Positions 52,361-62,401 of a DNA stretch of 64,000 bases are shown in pieces. The notes under the pieces are model-generated. The model made no database searches. It had not been told where the DNA came from and was given only the letters and a program-made list of their open reading frames with translations. Both the position numbers and the translations under genes were made by a program. Every line of letters starts with the position of its first letter. Positions within the stretch are counted from its first letter, which is position 1. The stretch lies in NCBI RefSeq assembly GCF_036099295.1, contig NZ_CP107976.1, positions 5,828,001 through 5,892,000 of the forward strand, read 5' to 3'. The DNA comes from Streptomyces sp. NBC_00358. GTDB taxonomy: Bacteria > Actinomycetota > Actinomycetes > Streptomycetales > Streptomycetaceae.

Positions 52361-54091
52361 ATGGGGTTCAGTGGGCGTACCGTCGGGGAACTCGTGCGGG
52401 AGCGGTGGGGTGACCACCGGCCGGGGCTGTGGTTCGAAGGCCGGGTCGTCAGCCATCACCAGGTGGCGGCGGGCGCGGCGGCGCGCGCGGCCCTGCTCGC
52501 CGAACTGCTGCCGCCCGGCGCGGAGCCGCATGTGGGGGTACTGCTCGACAACACCCCCGAATATCCTCTGTGGTTGAGCGCGGCAGCCCTCGCCGGTGCG
52601 GCCGTCGCCGGGATCAACCCGACCCGGCGCGGCCCCGAACTGGCCCGCGACATCCTGCACACCGAGTGCCGCGTCCTGGTCACCGAGCGGACCCACCTGC
52701 CCCTCCTCGACGGACTCGAACTGCCGGGCGTACGTGTCCTGGTGACCGACACGGACGCGTACGCCGACCTCCTGAAGGCCTACGAGGGCGCGCGGCCGGA
52801 CACCGGCGGGGCGGGCCCGGACAGCCGCTTCCTCCTTCTCTTCACGTCCGGTTCGACCGGCGCGCCCAAGGCCGCGATCTGCACCCAGGGCAGGATCGCC
52901 GCCGCCGGACGCTCACTCGTCGACCACTTCGGGGTGCGCGAGGACGACACCCACTACATCTGCATGCCGATGTTCCACGGCAACGCCGTGATCGCCGACT
53001 GGGCCCCGGCGCTGGCGGCCGGCGCGGGGATCGCGCTGCGGCGCCGCTTCTCGGCGTCCGGGTTCCTTCCCGACGTACGGGCCTGCGGGGCCACGTACTT
53101 CACCTACGTCGGCCGTGCCGTGCAGTATCTGCTGGCCACGCCCGCCCGCCCCGACGACGGCGACAATCCGCTGCGCAGGGGGTTCGGGACGGAGGCCGGC
53201 GCGGTCGACGCGGCCGCCTTCGAGAAGCGCTTCGGGGCGCGGCTCGTCGAGGGGTACGGCTCCTCCGAGGGCGGCGCCGCCATCCAGCGCACACCCGGCA
53301 CTCCGGCAGGGGCGATCGGGCGGGCGGCGCCCGCCGACGACCTCGCGGTGATCGACCCGAGGACCCGGCGCGAGTGCCCGCCCGCGGTCTTCGCCGAGGA
53401 CGGCCGCCTGCTCAACGGGACCGACGCGATAGGGGAGTTGGTGAACCGTGGCGCCAGCCCCTTCGAGGGCTACTGGCGCAACCCCGACGCCGACGCGGCC
53501 CGGCGCCGGGGCGGGAACCCCTCGCCGGGCCGTGTCGGAGAGGGGGAGGGGGAGGGCGAAGCAGGGAAAACGGGGGAGGGGGACGGCTGGTACTGGACCG
53601 GTGACCTCTTCTACCGGGACGCCGACGGCTTCCTCTACTTCGCCGGACGCACCGACGACCGGCTCCGGGTCGACAGCGAGAACCTCGCCGCCGCGATGAT
53701 CGAGAACATCCTCGCCCGGTACGGGGACGCCGCCGCCGTCGCGGTGTACGCCGTGCCCGATCCGGTGGCGGGCGACCAGGTGATGGCGACGCTGGCCCTG
53801 ACGGAGGGGGCCCGCTTCGACCCCTCGGCCTTCGCCGCGTTCCTGCTCGACCAGCCGGACCTGGGCACGAAGATGGCGCCCCGGTTCCTGCGGATCGCGG
53901 AACGGATGCCCGTCACCGCCACCAACAAGATCCACCGGGTGGGCCTGCGGCGCGAGGGCTTCCGCTGTCCGGACCCGGTGTGGTGGCGGCCCCCGGGAGA
54001 GCGGGAGTACCGCCCCCTGACGGCGACGGACCTGGACAGGCTGCTCAGCCGGTACCGGGCGCGCGGCCGGGAGGAGTTGCTGACGCGCTGA
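52361..54091 (+). CDS. AMP-dependent acyl-CoA synthetase
   Basis: A 576-residue adenylating enzyme with the P-loop A3 motif L-L-F-T-S-G-S-T-G-A-P-K-A, the A5 motif Y-G-S-S-E-G, the A7/A8 segments W-Y-W-T-G-D-L and D-D-R-L-R-V-D-S-E-N, and the catalytic Lys near the C-terminus in T-N-K-I-H-R. It would activate a fatty or carboxylic acid as acyl-CoA; the substrate is unknown. A short Gly/Glu repeat (about 385-405) lies before the A7 motif. The ATG at 52361 follows the TGACG palindrome. Confidence 0.9.
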   Translation: MGFSGRTVGELVRERWGDHRPGLWFEGRVVSHHQVAAGAAARAALLAELLPPGAEPHVGVLLDNTPEYPLWLSAAALAGAAVAGINPTRRGPELARDILHTECRVLVTERTHLPLLDGLELPGVRVLVTDTDAYADLLKAYEGARPDTGGAGPDSRFLLLFTSGSTGAPKAAICTQGRIAAAGRSLVDHFGVREDDTHYICMPMFHGNAVIADWAPALAAGAGIALRRRFSASGFLPDVRACGATYFTYVGRAVQYLLATPARPDDGDNPLRRGFGTEAGAVDAAAFEKRFGARLVEGYGSSEGGAAIQRTPGTPAGAIGRAAPADDLAVIDPRTRRECPPAVFAEDGRLLNGTDAIGELVNRGASPFEGYWRNPDADAARRRGGNPSPGRVGEGEGEGEAGKTGEGDGWYWTGDLFYRDADGFLYFAGRTDDRLRVDSENLAAAMIENILARYGDAAAVAVYAVPDPVAGDQVMATLALTEGARFDPSAFAAFLLDQPDLGTKMAPRFLRIAERMPVTATNKIHRVGLRREGFRCPDPVWWRPPGEREYRPLTATDLDRLLSRYRARGREELLTR

Positions 54092-54591
54092 CGGTCCGGA
54101 CGACGCGTCGGCCGGTCCGGAACCTGTGGCCCAGGGGCGCTCCGCGTACCCCCAGGGACGCCCGCCGCTCCGCACCCGCCGGCCACCCGCGCCGCCCCGC
54201 GTCGAACGGGCCTGTCGTGCGGGCCTGTCGGCGGGGGCGGGTGACCTGGCCGGTGTCTTTCGAACGACGTCGAAGTGAGGCATCCCCGGCGCTTCACGCG
54301 GGGAGGATATCCGGGCACGTGCGCCGAGAGGTGCGTGCGGCGGGGGCCCGAGTCGAGCGAAGAAGGGCGTTGCGTTGCCTGATCCGGGTCGCGGACACGG
54401 AAGCCGCGGGGCGTCGCCGCCCCGGCACGCGTCCGCGTCGGTGGTGTCCGTGGTGCCGGTGACGAGGGTGATACCGGTGACGCGTGGTTCGCGGTCCGAC
54501 CTGCGGTTTGTCATGCCCCTGCCCCTCCAGCGCCCCTCCACCCCCACCTCCACCCTCGACCACAACCCTCGACAGAACCCGAAAGGCACTC
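54092..54591. other. Intergenic region, no gene seen
   Basis: About 500 bases between the acyl-CoA synthetase and the aminopeptidase. Open frames on both strands read as Arg/Pro-rich noise without ribosome sites. A weak TTCGA-N6-TCGAA symmetry near 54258 is the only structure noted. Confidence 0.5.
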
Positions 54592-55893
54592 ATGTCCCCC
54601 ACGCATGACCCACTCGACCGCGGCCACAATGACGATCTGCTCGGCTTCGTCAGAGCCAGCCCCTCGCCGTACCACGTGGTGGCGAGCGCGGCGCAGCGCC
54701 TGGAGAAGGCGGGTTTCGCGGAGTTGCGGGAGCGGGACGACTGGACGTCCGGAGCCGTGGGAGGCCGGTACGTGGTCCGCGGGGGAGCCCTGCTCGCCTG
54801 GTACGCCCCACCGGGCGCTCCCGCCCGTACCCCGTTCCGCATCGTCGGCGCCCATACCGACTCACCGAACCTGCGGGTCAAGCCGACGCCGGACACCGGT
54901 TCGGCGGGATGGCGGCAGATAGCCGTCGAGATCTACGGCGGTGTGCCGCTCAACACCTGGCTCGACCGGGATCTGGGCATCTCGGGACGGCTGGCCCTGC
55001 GCGACGGCTCGACCCGGCTGGTCTGTGTCGACAAGCCGCTGCTGAGGGTGCCGCAGCTCGCCATCCACCTCGACCGGACCGTCAACGAGGGGCTCGCCCT
55101 GGACCGGCAGCGGCACATGGCCCCGCTGTGGGGGCTCGGCGACTCCCGGCCCGGCGCCCTGCTCGGCCGGATCGCGGACGAGGCCGGTGCCGACGCCGAC
55201 GAGGTCCTCGGCTGGGACCTGATGCTGCACGACATCCAGCCGCCCGGATACCTGGGCGCGGACGAGGAGTTCATCGTCGCGCCACGTCTGGACAACCAGA
55301 TCTCCGTGCACGCCGGTGTCAGCGCCCTGGTCGCCGCCGCAGGCGCCGCGCGGCCGCCCGCGCACATCCCGGTGCTCGCCGCCTTCGACCACGAGGAGGT
55401 CGGCAGCGGATCGGAGTCCGGCGCCCAGGGCCCCTTCCTGGAAAGGGTGCTGGGCCGTGTCGTGACCGCCCGGGGCGGCGGGGCCGAGGACTTCAACCGT
55501 GCCCTCGCCGGCGCCCTGTGCGTCTCCTCGGACATGTCCCACGCCGTCCACCCCAACTACGCCGAACGCCACGACCCGGATCACCGCCCGCTGCCCAACG
55601 GCGGGCCCGTGATCAAGGTCAACGTCAACCAGCGGTACGCCACCGACGGCACGGGCGTCGCGGCCTTCGCCGCCGCGTGCGAACGGGCCGGAGTGCCGTG
55701 GCAGCCGTTCGTCTCCCACAACGCGATGCCGTGCGGGACGTCGATCGGCCCGATCACCGCGGCCCGCCTCGGCGTGGCGACGGTCGACGTGGGCGTGGCC
55801 GGACTGTCGATGCACTCGGCGCGCGAGCTGTGCGGGGCCCGGGATCCGGGGCTGCTGGCGCGGGTGCTGACCGAGTTCGTCACGTCGGAGTAG
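54592..55893 (+). CDS. M18 family aminopeptidase (aspartyl-type)
   Basis: A 433-residue metallopeptidase. Zinc ligands and catalytic residues are recognisable in G-A-H-T-D-S-P near 84, R-L-D-N-Q near 230, F-D-H-E-E-V-G-S near 265, S-D-M-S-H-A-V-H-P near 310, and the C-terminal S-M-H-S-A-R-E. M18 enzymes release acidic or neutral N-terminal residues in the cytoplasm. The ATG has GAAAGG upstream. It is followed by a terminator shared with a tRNA. Confidence 0.92.
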   Translation: MSPTHDPLDRGHNDDLLGFVRASPSPYHVVASAAQRLEKAGFAELRERDDWTSGAVGGRYVVRGGALLAWYAPPGAPARTPFRIVGAHTDSPNLRVKPTPDTGSAGWRQIAVEIYGGVPLNTWLDRDLGISGRLALRDGSTRLVCVDKPLLRVPQLAIHLDRTVNEGLALDRQRHMAPLWGLGDSRPGALLGRIADEAGADADEVLGWDLMLHDIQPPGYLGADEEFIVAPRLDNQISVHAGVSALVAAAGAARPPAHIPVLAAFDHEEVGSGSESGAQGPFLERVLGRVVTARGGGAEDFNRALAGALCVSSDMSHAVHPNYAERHDPDHRPLPNGGPVIKVNVNQRYATDGTGVAAFAAACERAGVPWQPFVSHNAMPCGTSIGPITAARLGVATVDVGVAGLSMHSARELCGARDPGLLARVLTEFVTSE

Positions 55894-55905
55894 GCCGGGA
55901 CATGC

Positions 55906-55939
55906 GTGAAGGCCCCCCACTTGCGTGGAGGGCCTTCAC
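55906..55939. terminator. Bidirectional hairpin terminator before tRNA-Lys copy 2
   Basis: Fifteen-nt arms with one mismatch flank TTGC. It lies between the aminopeptidase stop and the 3' end of the convergent tRNA. Confidence 0.85.
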
Positions 55940-55944
55940 CAAGG

Positions 55945-56018
55945 TGCGCCGCCAGGGACTCGAACCCCGGACCCGCTGATTAAGAGTCAGCTGCTCTAAC
56001 CAACTGAGCTAGCGGCGC
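55945..56018 (-). tRNA. tRNA-Lys (CTT), second copy
   Basis: Identical in all 74 positions to the tRNA at 48025-48098, with anticodon CTT in CTCTTAA and no encoded CCA. Confidence 0.97.
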
Positions 56019-56222
56019 ATGACTCTCGCCTCCCGCTTTCGCGGTCGGCGACAAAAGAAATACTACCTGGTCCGCCGGGGTGCTTCCGACCACCCGGGCG
56101 GCCGCCCGTCCCATCGTCCGGCCGACCGCGGGGCCGACCCTCCGCTCCGGCCGCCGGGCGGATCGGCCGCAGCCCCTGCGGGGGCCCGGTGCACGGCCTG
56201 TGCGGGCCCGGTGCGGTCGCTG

Positions 56223-56981
56223 TCAGATCGCGAGGGACAGCAGTACCGGAGTCGCGCCGCGGTTCAGCGTGTCCGCGGCGCGGCGGAGCCGGTGGGCGTG
56301 CTCGACCGGGAGGGACAGGGCCAGGCAGCCGACCGAGGAGCCGGCGGTGATCGGGACGGCCGCGCAGACCGTGCCGATCGCGTACTCCTGGAGGTCGAGC
56401 ACGGGCACGGTGGCCGGCTGGGAGTCGAGACGGGACAGCAGGAGCCGCTCGCTGGTGATGGTCCGCGAGGTGAGGCGGGCCATCTTGTGGCGGGCGAGGT
56501 GGTCGCGGCGGCCGTTGTGGTCGAGCTGGCCGAGCAGGCTCTTGCCGACCGCGCTGGCGTGCGCGGAGGAGCGGAAGTCGACCCACTCGTTGACCGCGGG
56601 GGACGCCGGGCTGTCCGCGTACTGGGTGACGTGCACTTCGCCGTCGATGTAGCGGCTGAGATAGATGGCGGCGCCGACCGAGTCGCGGAGCCGGTCGATC
56701 GTCTGCTGGAGCTTGTCGCGCAGGGCCTGTTGGCGGCCCTGGGCGGAACCGAGGCGGCTGAGGGCGGCGCCGGTGACGTACGCGCCGTCCGCGACCTGTT
56801 CGACGTAACCCTCGCGGCGGAGCATGCGCAGCAGCGCGGTCAGCCGGTCGGCGCCGAGGCCGGCCCGGCGGGCGAGTTCGGCCTCCGTGACGCCGGTGGT
56901 GTGCCGGGACACCGTCTCCAGCACCCGCAGGGCGTCCTGAGCCGAGTGGTACGGCGCGGTCGGCTCGTTCATCAGCGCCAC
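56223..56981 (-). CDS. IclR family transcriptional regulator
   Basis: A 252-residue regulator with a winged HTH (S-A-Q-D-A-L-R-V-L-E-T-V, then T-E-A-E-L-A-R-R-A-G-L near 30-45) and an IclR effector domain (S-A-H-A-S-A-V-G-K-S-L-L and the C-terminal S-V-G-C-L-A-L-S-L-P). The GTG at 56981 has GGGGGAAA upstream; an ATG 9 nt later is the alternative. It lies downstream of the ehu operon on the same strand, and a long inverted repeat precedes it, so it likely regulates itself and the transporter. Confidence 0.88.
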   Translation of the reverse strand: MALMNEPTAPYHSAQDALRVLETVSRHTTGVTEAELARRAGLGADRLTALLRMLRREGYVEQVADGAYVTGAALSRLGSAQGRQQALRDKLQQTIDRLRDSVGAAIYLSRYIDGEVHVTQYADSPASPAVNEWVDFRSSAHASAVGKSLLGQLDHNGRRDHLARHKMARLTSRTITSERLLLSRLDSQPATVPVLDLQEYAIGTVCAAVPITAGSSVGCLALSLPVEHAHRLRRAADTLNRGATPVLLSLAI

Positions 56982-57094
56982 GGTTTCCCCCTGCGCTTCA
57001 TGGACCGGCTCAAAAATGACGCCGGCCCGGACAGCTGGGCTCACTCCACGATAACCGTCAAGGAGCCTTCTGCGGGTGTCTGTTGACGAGATTG

Positions 57095-57131
57095 GTGGTG
57101 CGCTCCATGCCTCTCAGCAGGAGCGCACCAC
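57095..57131. promoter_or_regulatory. 12-bp perfect inverted repeat upstream of iclR gene
   Basis: GTGGTGCGCTCC and GGAGCGCACCAC are separated by 13 nt, between ehuA and the IclR gene. The size and symmetry suit a dimeric regulator; it could equally be the terminator of the ehu operon. Confidence 0.6.
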
Positions 57132-57234
57132 TCTGGCATATGTCAAGGGCATGGAGCGTCGGGCATGCCCCAGCGGCCGGACCTCCGGCCTTCCGGCATG
57201 TGCTCCCCCTCCGCCCCTCGTTCACTCCCGGACT

Positions 57235-58060
<826 letters not shown>

Positions 58061-58071
<11 letters not shown>

Positions 58072-58711
58072 GGCGTCGCTCCAGGGCTCGCAGCAGCAGG
58101 GAAGCCGGGTAGGAAATGAGGATGAAGGCCACACCGATGACCGTGAGCGGCTCCGTGAACTGGAAGTGCTGCTGCGAGTACAGCCGTGCCTCGCCGAGCA
58201 TCTCCAGCACGGTGACCGTCATCAGCATCGGGGTGTCCTTGAGCATCGCGATGACGTAGTTGCCGAGCGCCGGCACCACACGGCGGACCGCCTGCGGCAG
58301 GATCACCGCAGTCCAGGTGCGCCGCACGGGCAGGCCGAGCGCCGTGGCGGCTTCCCACTGGCCGGCGGGCACGCCCTCGATGCCGGCCCGGTAGACCTGC
58401 ATCGTGTACGTCGAGTAGTGCAGTCCGATCGCGATCACACCGGTGGTCAGCGCGGAGAACGTGATGTTCCACTCGGGCAGCACGTAGAAGAGGAAGAACA
58501 ACTGCACCAGCAGCGGGGTGTCGCGCACGAACTCGGTGACCACCCCGACCGGCCAGCGCACCCAGCGGGTCGGGGCCCGCATCAGCAGCGCCCACACCAG
58601 ACCCAGCGTGAACGAGATCACCGAACCGAGGGCCAGTGCCTTCAGGGTCACCAGCAGGCCGTCCCGGAAGTGCGGCATGAAGTCGCCGACGGCGTTCCAG
58701 TCCCAGGTCAT
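58061..58711 (-). CDS. ehuC: Ehu-type ABC transporter permease
   Basis: A 216-residue polar amino acid-type permease with about five helices and the EAA loop E-A-A-T-A-L-G-L. It resembles the ectoine/hydroxyectoine permeases; which of the two permease genes is C and which D cannot be decided from sequence alone. The ATG overlaps the stop of the other permease (ATGA). Confidence 0.85.
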
Positions 58712-59451
58712 GAGGCACCTCCGCCCGCGGTGGCACCGGCACCGGCGCCCACGGCCGCCGTCCCGGGCCGCTTCGGCTCGCGCGCGGCCGTGCCGCGCTC
58801 CGGCTCCTTGCCGACCCCGGCCCTGAGCCGCTTCTCCAGCCCGCGCATCAGCCGGGTGAGCAGGAAGGCGATGACGAAGTAGATGAGCAGGACGTACGTG
58901 TAGACCTCCGCGCTCTGCTGGAGCGCGAGGCGCACCAGGTTGGCGCTGAACGTCAGATCGCCCATGCCCATCACGGAGACCAGCGCCGTGCCCTTGAGGA
59001 GCTCGACCAGCAGGTTGGAGAAGGGCGGGATCATCTCGGGCACCGCCTGCGGCAGCAGGATCAGCCGCATCCGCTGCCAGGGCGTGAAGCTGAGCGCGAT
59101 CCCGCCCTCACGCTGCGCCGGGTCGACCGCGTTCAGCGCTCCGCGCACGATCTCGGAGCCGTACGCCCCGTACGTCAGCCCCAGGGCCAGCGTGCCCGCC
59201 CACAACGGGACGAGCTGCCAGCCGAAGGCGAGCGGCAGCACGAAGTACACCCAGAAGATCATGATGAGGGCGGAGGTGCCGCGGAACACCTCGGTGTAGA
59301 AGCCCGCGAGGAAGCGGACGATCCACCGCCGCGAGGTGCGCGCGATTCCGGCGAGGAAGGACATGGCGCCGGCCAACAGAGCGCTGAAGAACAGCAGTTG
59401 GACGGTGACCCAGACGCCTTTGAGGACGAGTTCCCAGAGTCCCGATGTCAT
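58708..59451 (-). CDS. ehuD: Ehu-type ABC transporter permease, second subunit
   Basis: A 247-residue permease with the same fold (E-G-G-I-A-L-S-F-T as the EAA-like loop) and an added Ala/Gly-rich, basic C-terminal tail of about 40 residues. The start overlaps the ehuB stop (ATGA). With the other permease it forms the membrane channel. Confidence 0.85.
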   Translation of the reverse strand: MTSGLWELVLKGVWVTVQLLFFSALLAGAMSFLAGIARTSRRWIVRFLAGFYTEVFRGTSALIMIFWVYFVLPLAFGWQLVPLWAGTLALGLTYGAYGSEIVRGALNAVDPAQREGGIALSFTPWQRMRLILLPQAVPEMIPPFSNLLVELLKGTALVSVMGMGDLTFSANLVRLALQQSAEVYTYVLLIYFVIAFLLTRLMRGLEKRLRAGVGKEPERGTAAREPKRPGTAAVGAGAGATAGGGAS

Positions 59452-60377
59452 CCGCGGCAGAGCTCCTTCGCGGTCATGTCGGTCATCTCGGCCTTGGTGA
59501 ATCCGAACGGCCGCAGGATGCGGAAGAGTTCGCCGCTCTCCTTCAGTTTCCGCAGCTCGGCGTTGAAGGCGTCCCGCAGCCCCGTCTCCGGCGAGCGGAA
59601 CGCGAAGCCGCCGCCGTCGACGTGCGGCTTGCCCTTGACCAGCGGCGCGAAGGGCTTCGTGCTCTCGGCCTTGCCGGACTTCCGCACCACCTCGCGGACG
59701 GTCAGCGCGGTCCCCGCGAAGACGTCGGCGCGTCCCGCCTCGACCGCGTTCAGCCCGGCCACCTGGTCGGGCACGATCAGGATGTCGCTCTCCTTGTACC
59801 CGGCCCCGACCGCGTACTGGATCTCCGCGTAGCCGGTGCCCGTGGCGAACCTGGCCCGCTTCGCCACGACGTCCTTGTAGTCGTGCAGCCCCTTCGGATT
59901 GCCCTTGCGCACGATGAACGCGTCGAGCATCTGGTAGTCGGGGTCCGAGAAGATGACCTGTTCGCAGCGGTCCGCGTTGATGTACATCCCGGCGGACACG
60001 ACGTCGAACTGCTGGGAGTTGAGCCCGGGTATCAGCGAGCCGAACTCGGTCGGCACCGGCTGGACCCGGTCGACGCCCAGCCGTTTGAAGACGGCCTTCG
60101 CCAGTTCCGGTGCCTCACCGGTGAGCCGGCCGTCCCGGTCGATGTAGCCGAACGGGATCTCGCCCGCTATGCCCAGGCGTACGACGCCCTGCGCCCTCAG
60201 CCGGCCGAGGAGATCACCGCCCTCCGTCCCGGACGCCGTGGCCACGCGACTGCAGCCGGCGGCGCCGAGCGCACCGAGCGCCGCGACCCCCGCGAGCAGC
60301 GACCGGCGGGTCGTCCCGGACGGGTGTCTGTCGTTTCCACGTGTGTTCCCACGTGCTGTTCCAAGTGGTGGAGCCAT
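59448..60377 (-). CDS. ehuB: Ehu-type substrate-binding lipoprotein
   Basis: A 309-residue periplasmic-type binding protein exported by Tat (T-R-R-S-L-L) and lipidated (L-G-A-A-G-C). The mature part has the EhuB hallmarks E-I-P-F-G-Y-I-D, G-E-A-P-E-L-A, the long P-T-E-F-G-S-L-I-P-G-L stretch and M-Y-I-N-A-D-R-C-E-Q-V. EhuB binds ectoine and hydroxyectoine. It is the first gene of the operon, divergent from the DUF3830 gene 97 nt away. Confidence 0.87.
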   Translation of the reverse strand: MAPPLGTARGNTRGNDRHPSGTTRRSLLAGVAALGALGAAGCSRVATASGTEGGDLLGRLRAQGVVRLGIAGEIPFGYIDRDGRLTGEAPELAKAVFKRLGVDRVQPVPTEFGSLIPGLNSQQFDVVSAGMYINADRCEQVIFSDPDYQMLDAFIVRKGNPKGLHDYKDVVAKRARFATGTGYAEIQYAVGAGYKESDILIVPDQVAGLNAVEAGRADVFAGTALTVREVVRKSGKAESTKPFAPLVKGKPHVDGGGFAFRSPETGLRDAFNAELRKLKESGELFRILRPFGFTKAEMTDMTAKELCRG

Positions 60378-60474
60378 GGCCGCGCGGCTACCCGGGACCA
60401 TGCGATGTATTCGGGCCGCTTCCGGCCTCGTCCGCGCCCGCTGCGCTCTTGACCGCCGCGGGACCATGGAACGC

Positions 60475-60969
60475 ATGGCTGCTCGATTCATCGAAGTCTC
60501 GCTGGTCAAGAGTGGTGTGCACGGCACCGCGAAACTCTTCGACGACCGCGCGCCGATCACCTGCGCGACGGTGTGGGACGCGCTCCCGCTGAGCGGCGAC
60601 GTGTACCACGCGAAGTACGCGCGCAATGAGATCTACGCGCTCTTCCCCCCTTTCACGGCATCGGAGCCACCGCTGGAGAATCCGACCGTCACTCCCATAC
60701 CCGGAGATCTCTGCTATTTCTCCTTCGCGGGAACGGAGTTGGGCACCAAGGCCTACGGCTACGACGCCGAGGTCCGTCCCGGCACCACCGTGGTGGACCT
60801 CGCGTTCTTCTACGAACGCAACAACCTGCTGCTCAACGGGGACGTGGGCTGGGTCCCGGGCATCGTCTGGGGGCAACTGGTCGACGGCCTCGACGCGATG
60901 GCCGAGGCCTGCAACGACCTGTGGCGCTCCGGTGCCGCGGGGGAGACGCTCAGCTTCCGGCGACTCTAG
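60475..60969 (+). CDS. DUF3830 protein
   Basis: A 164-residue cyclophilin-like protein (DUF3830; K-L-F-D-D-R-A-P-I-T-C near 22, V-Y-H-A-K-Y-A-R-N-E-I near 44, and Y-F-S-F-A-G). DUF3830 genes recur beside ectoine or amino-acid transport and degradation genes. The function is unknown. An ATG 9 nt upstream is in frame but the shorter start matches family N-termini better. Confidence 0.8.
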   Translation: MAARFIEVSLVKSGVHGTAKLFDDRAPITCATVWDALPLSGDVYHAKYARNEIYALFPPFTASEPPLENPTVTPIPGDLCYFSFAGTELGTKAYGYDAEVRPGTTVVDLAFFYERNNLLLNGDVGWVPGIVWGQLVDGLDAMAEACNDLWRSGAAGETLSFRRL

Positions 60970-60972
60970 GAC

Positions 60973-62382
60973 TCAGGACAGCGGCAGCGGCGGTGGTGCC
61001 ACCCCGGCGACCCCCGCCTCGTACAGCGCGTGCGCCGTCCGCAGGACGAGGTCGTCCCGGTGCCGGGCGGCGACGATCTGCAGGCCCACCGGCAGACCCT
61101 CGCCGTCCACGCCGACCGGGACCGTCGCCGCGGGCTGCTGCGTCAGGTTGAAGGGGTACGTGAACGGGGTCCAGCCCGTCCAGCGGCGCAGGCCCGACCG
61201 GGCCGGGACCTCGACACCCGCCCCGAACGCCGTCAGCGGCAGGGTGGGCGTGACCAGCACGTCGTACGAGGTGTGGAACAGGCCCATCCGGCGGCCGAGC
61301 GCCATCCGGACGTCCGTCGCGGCGAGATGGTCGAGCGCGCTGAAGCGGGCGCCGGCCCCGCAGATCTCCCGCAGCCCCGGATCGAGCAGGGCCCGGCGGT
61401 CGGCACCGAGCCGCTGGGTCACCCGGGCCGCCCCGCTGAACCACAGGGTGTGGAAGGCGTCCACCGGATCGGCGAAGTCGGGGTCGGCCTCGGTGACACG
61501 CGCGCCGAGACCCGCCAGGCGCTCCACCGTCCGCCGTACCGCCGCCGCGACGGCCGGGGCGACCGGGACCTGCCCGCCCAGGGACGGCGAAAAGGCGACC
61601 CGCAGTCCCCGCACACCGGCGTCGAGGGCGTCCACGAAGGAACCGTCGGCCGGCCCCAGCGCCGACCAGTCGCGGGCGTCCGGTGTCCCGATCACGTCCA
61701 GCATCAGGGCAGCGTCGGCGGCGTCCCGGGTCATCGGGCCCACGTGCGCGAGCGTCCCGAAGGCGCTCGCCGGATACAGCGGCACCCTGCCGTACGTCGG
61801 CTTCAGCCCGAAGATCCCGCAGAAGGCGGCCGGGATACGGACGCTGCCGCCGCCGTCCGTGCCGAGCGACAGCGGGCCCGCGCCCAGCGCCACGGCCGCC
61901 GCGCTGCCTCCGCTGGAGCCGCCCGCGGTGCGCGTGACGTCGTACGGGTTGCGCGTCACCCCCGACAGGGGAGAGTCCGTGACGCCCTTCCAGCCGAACT
62001 CGGGCGTCGTCGTCTTGCCCAGGAACACCGCGCCGTGCTCGCGCAGCCGGGCCACGGACGGCGCGTCCTCCTCCCAACGGCCCCCCGCGCCGGTGGTCCT
62101 GGAGCCGCGCAGCGTCGGATGCCCGCGCAGCAGCAGGATGTCCTTGACCGTGACGGGCACGCCGTCCAGCAGGCCCGCGGGCTCGCCCCGCCGCCAGCGG
62201 TCCGCCGACTCCCGCGCCCGGACCAGGGCTTCGTCCGTGAGGAGCGTGACGAACGCGTTCACCGCCGGCTGCGCGCGGCCCGCTCTCTCCAGGGCCGCGC
62301 GCGTCACCTCCTCGGGGCTGAATTCGCCCTTGCGGTACCCGTCGACGAGTTGTACCGCCGTCAGCTCGGTGAGTTCCGGCAT
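60973..62382 (-). CDS. Amidase (amidase signature family)
   Basis: A 469-residue amidase with the Ser-cisSer-Lys triad: Lys in V-T-V-K-D-I near 77, and the serines in G-G-S-S-G-G-S-A-A near 152-158 and D-G-G-G-S-V-R-I-P near 177. The signature G-S-V-R-I-P-A-A-F-C-G is exact. It hydrolyses an amide; in this setting a step in breakdown of the transported solute is possible. The ATG has GGGAGGG at good spacing, and the preceding 2-hydroxyacid dehydrogenase gene ends 20 nt upstream. Confidence 0.9.
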   Translation of the reverse strand: MPELTELTAVQLVDGYRKGEFSPEEVTRAALERAGRAQPAVNAFVTLLTDEALVRARESADRWRRGEPAGLLDGVPVTVKDILLLRGHPTLRGSRTTGAGGRWEEDAPSVARLREHGAVFLGKTTTPEFGWKGVTDSPLSGVTRNPYDVTRTAGGSSGGSAAAVALGAGPLSLGTDGGGSVRIPAAFCGIFGLKPTYGRVPLYPASAFGTLAHVGPMTRDAADAALMLDVIGTPDARDWSALGPADGSFVDALDAGVRGLRVAFSPSLGGQVPVAPAVAAAVRRTVERLAGLGARVTEADPDFADPVDAFHTLWFSGAARVTQRLGADRRALLDPGLREICGAGARFSALDHLAATDVRMALGRRMGLFHTSYDVLVTPTLPLTAFGAGVEVPARSGLRRWTGWTPFTYPFNLTQQPAATVPVGVDGEGLPVGLQIVAARHRDDLVLRTAHALYEAGVAGVAPPPLPLS

Positions 62383-62401
62383 CGGTCCCTCCCAAGGCAG
62401 T

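Noticed and set aside
54258..54273. TTCGA-N6-TCGAA symmetry before the aminopeptidase
   Set aside because: Short arms in GC-rich sequence, no adjacent regulator, and too far from the start to interpret.
48025..56018. tRNA genes as attachment sites of an integrated element
   Set aside because: There is no integrase, and the two copies are full-length identical tRNAs rather than a tRNA and a truncated direct repeat; the genes between belong to a conserved csl neighbourhood.
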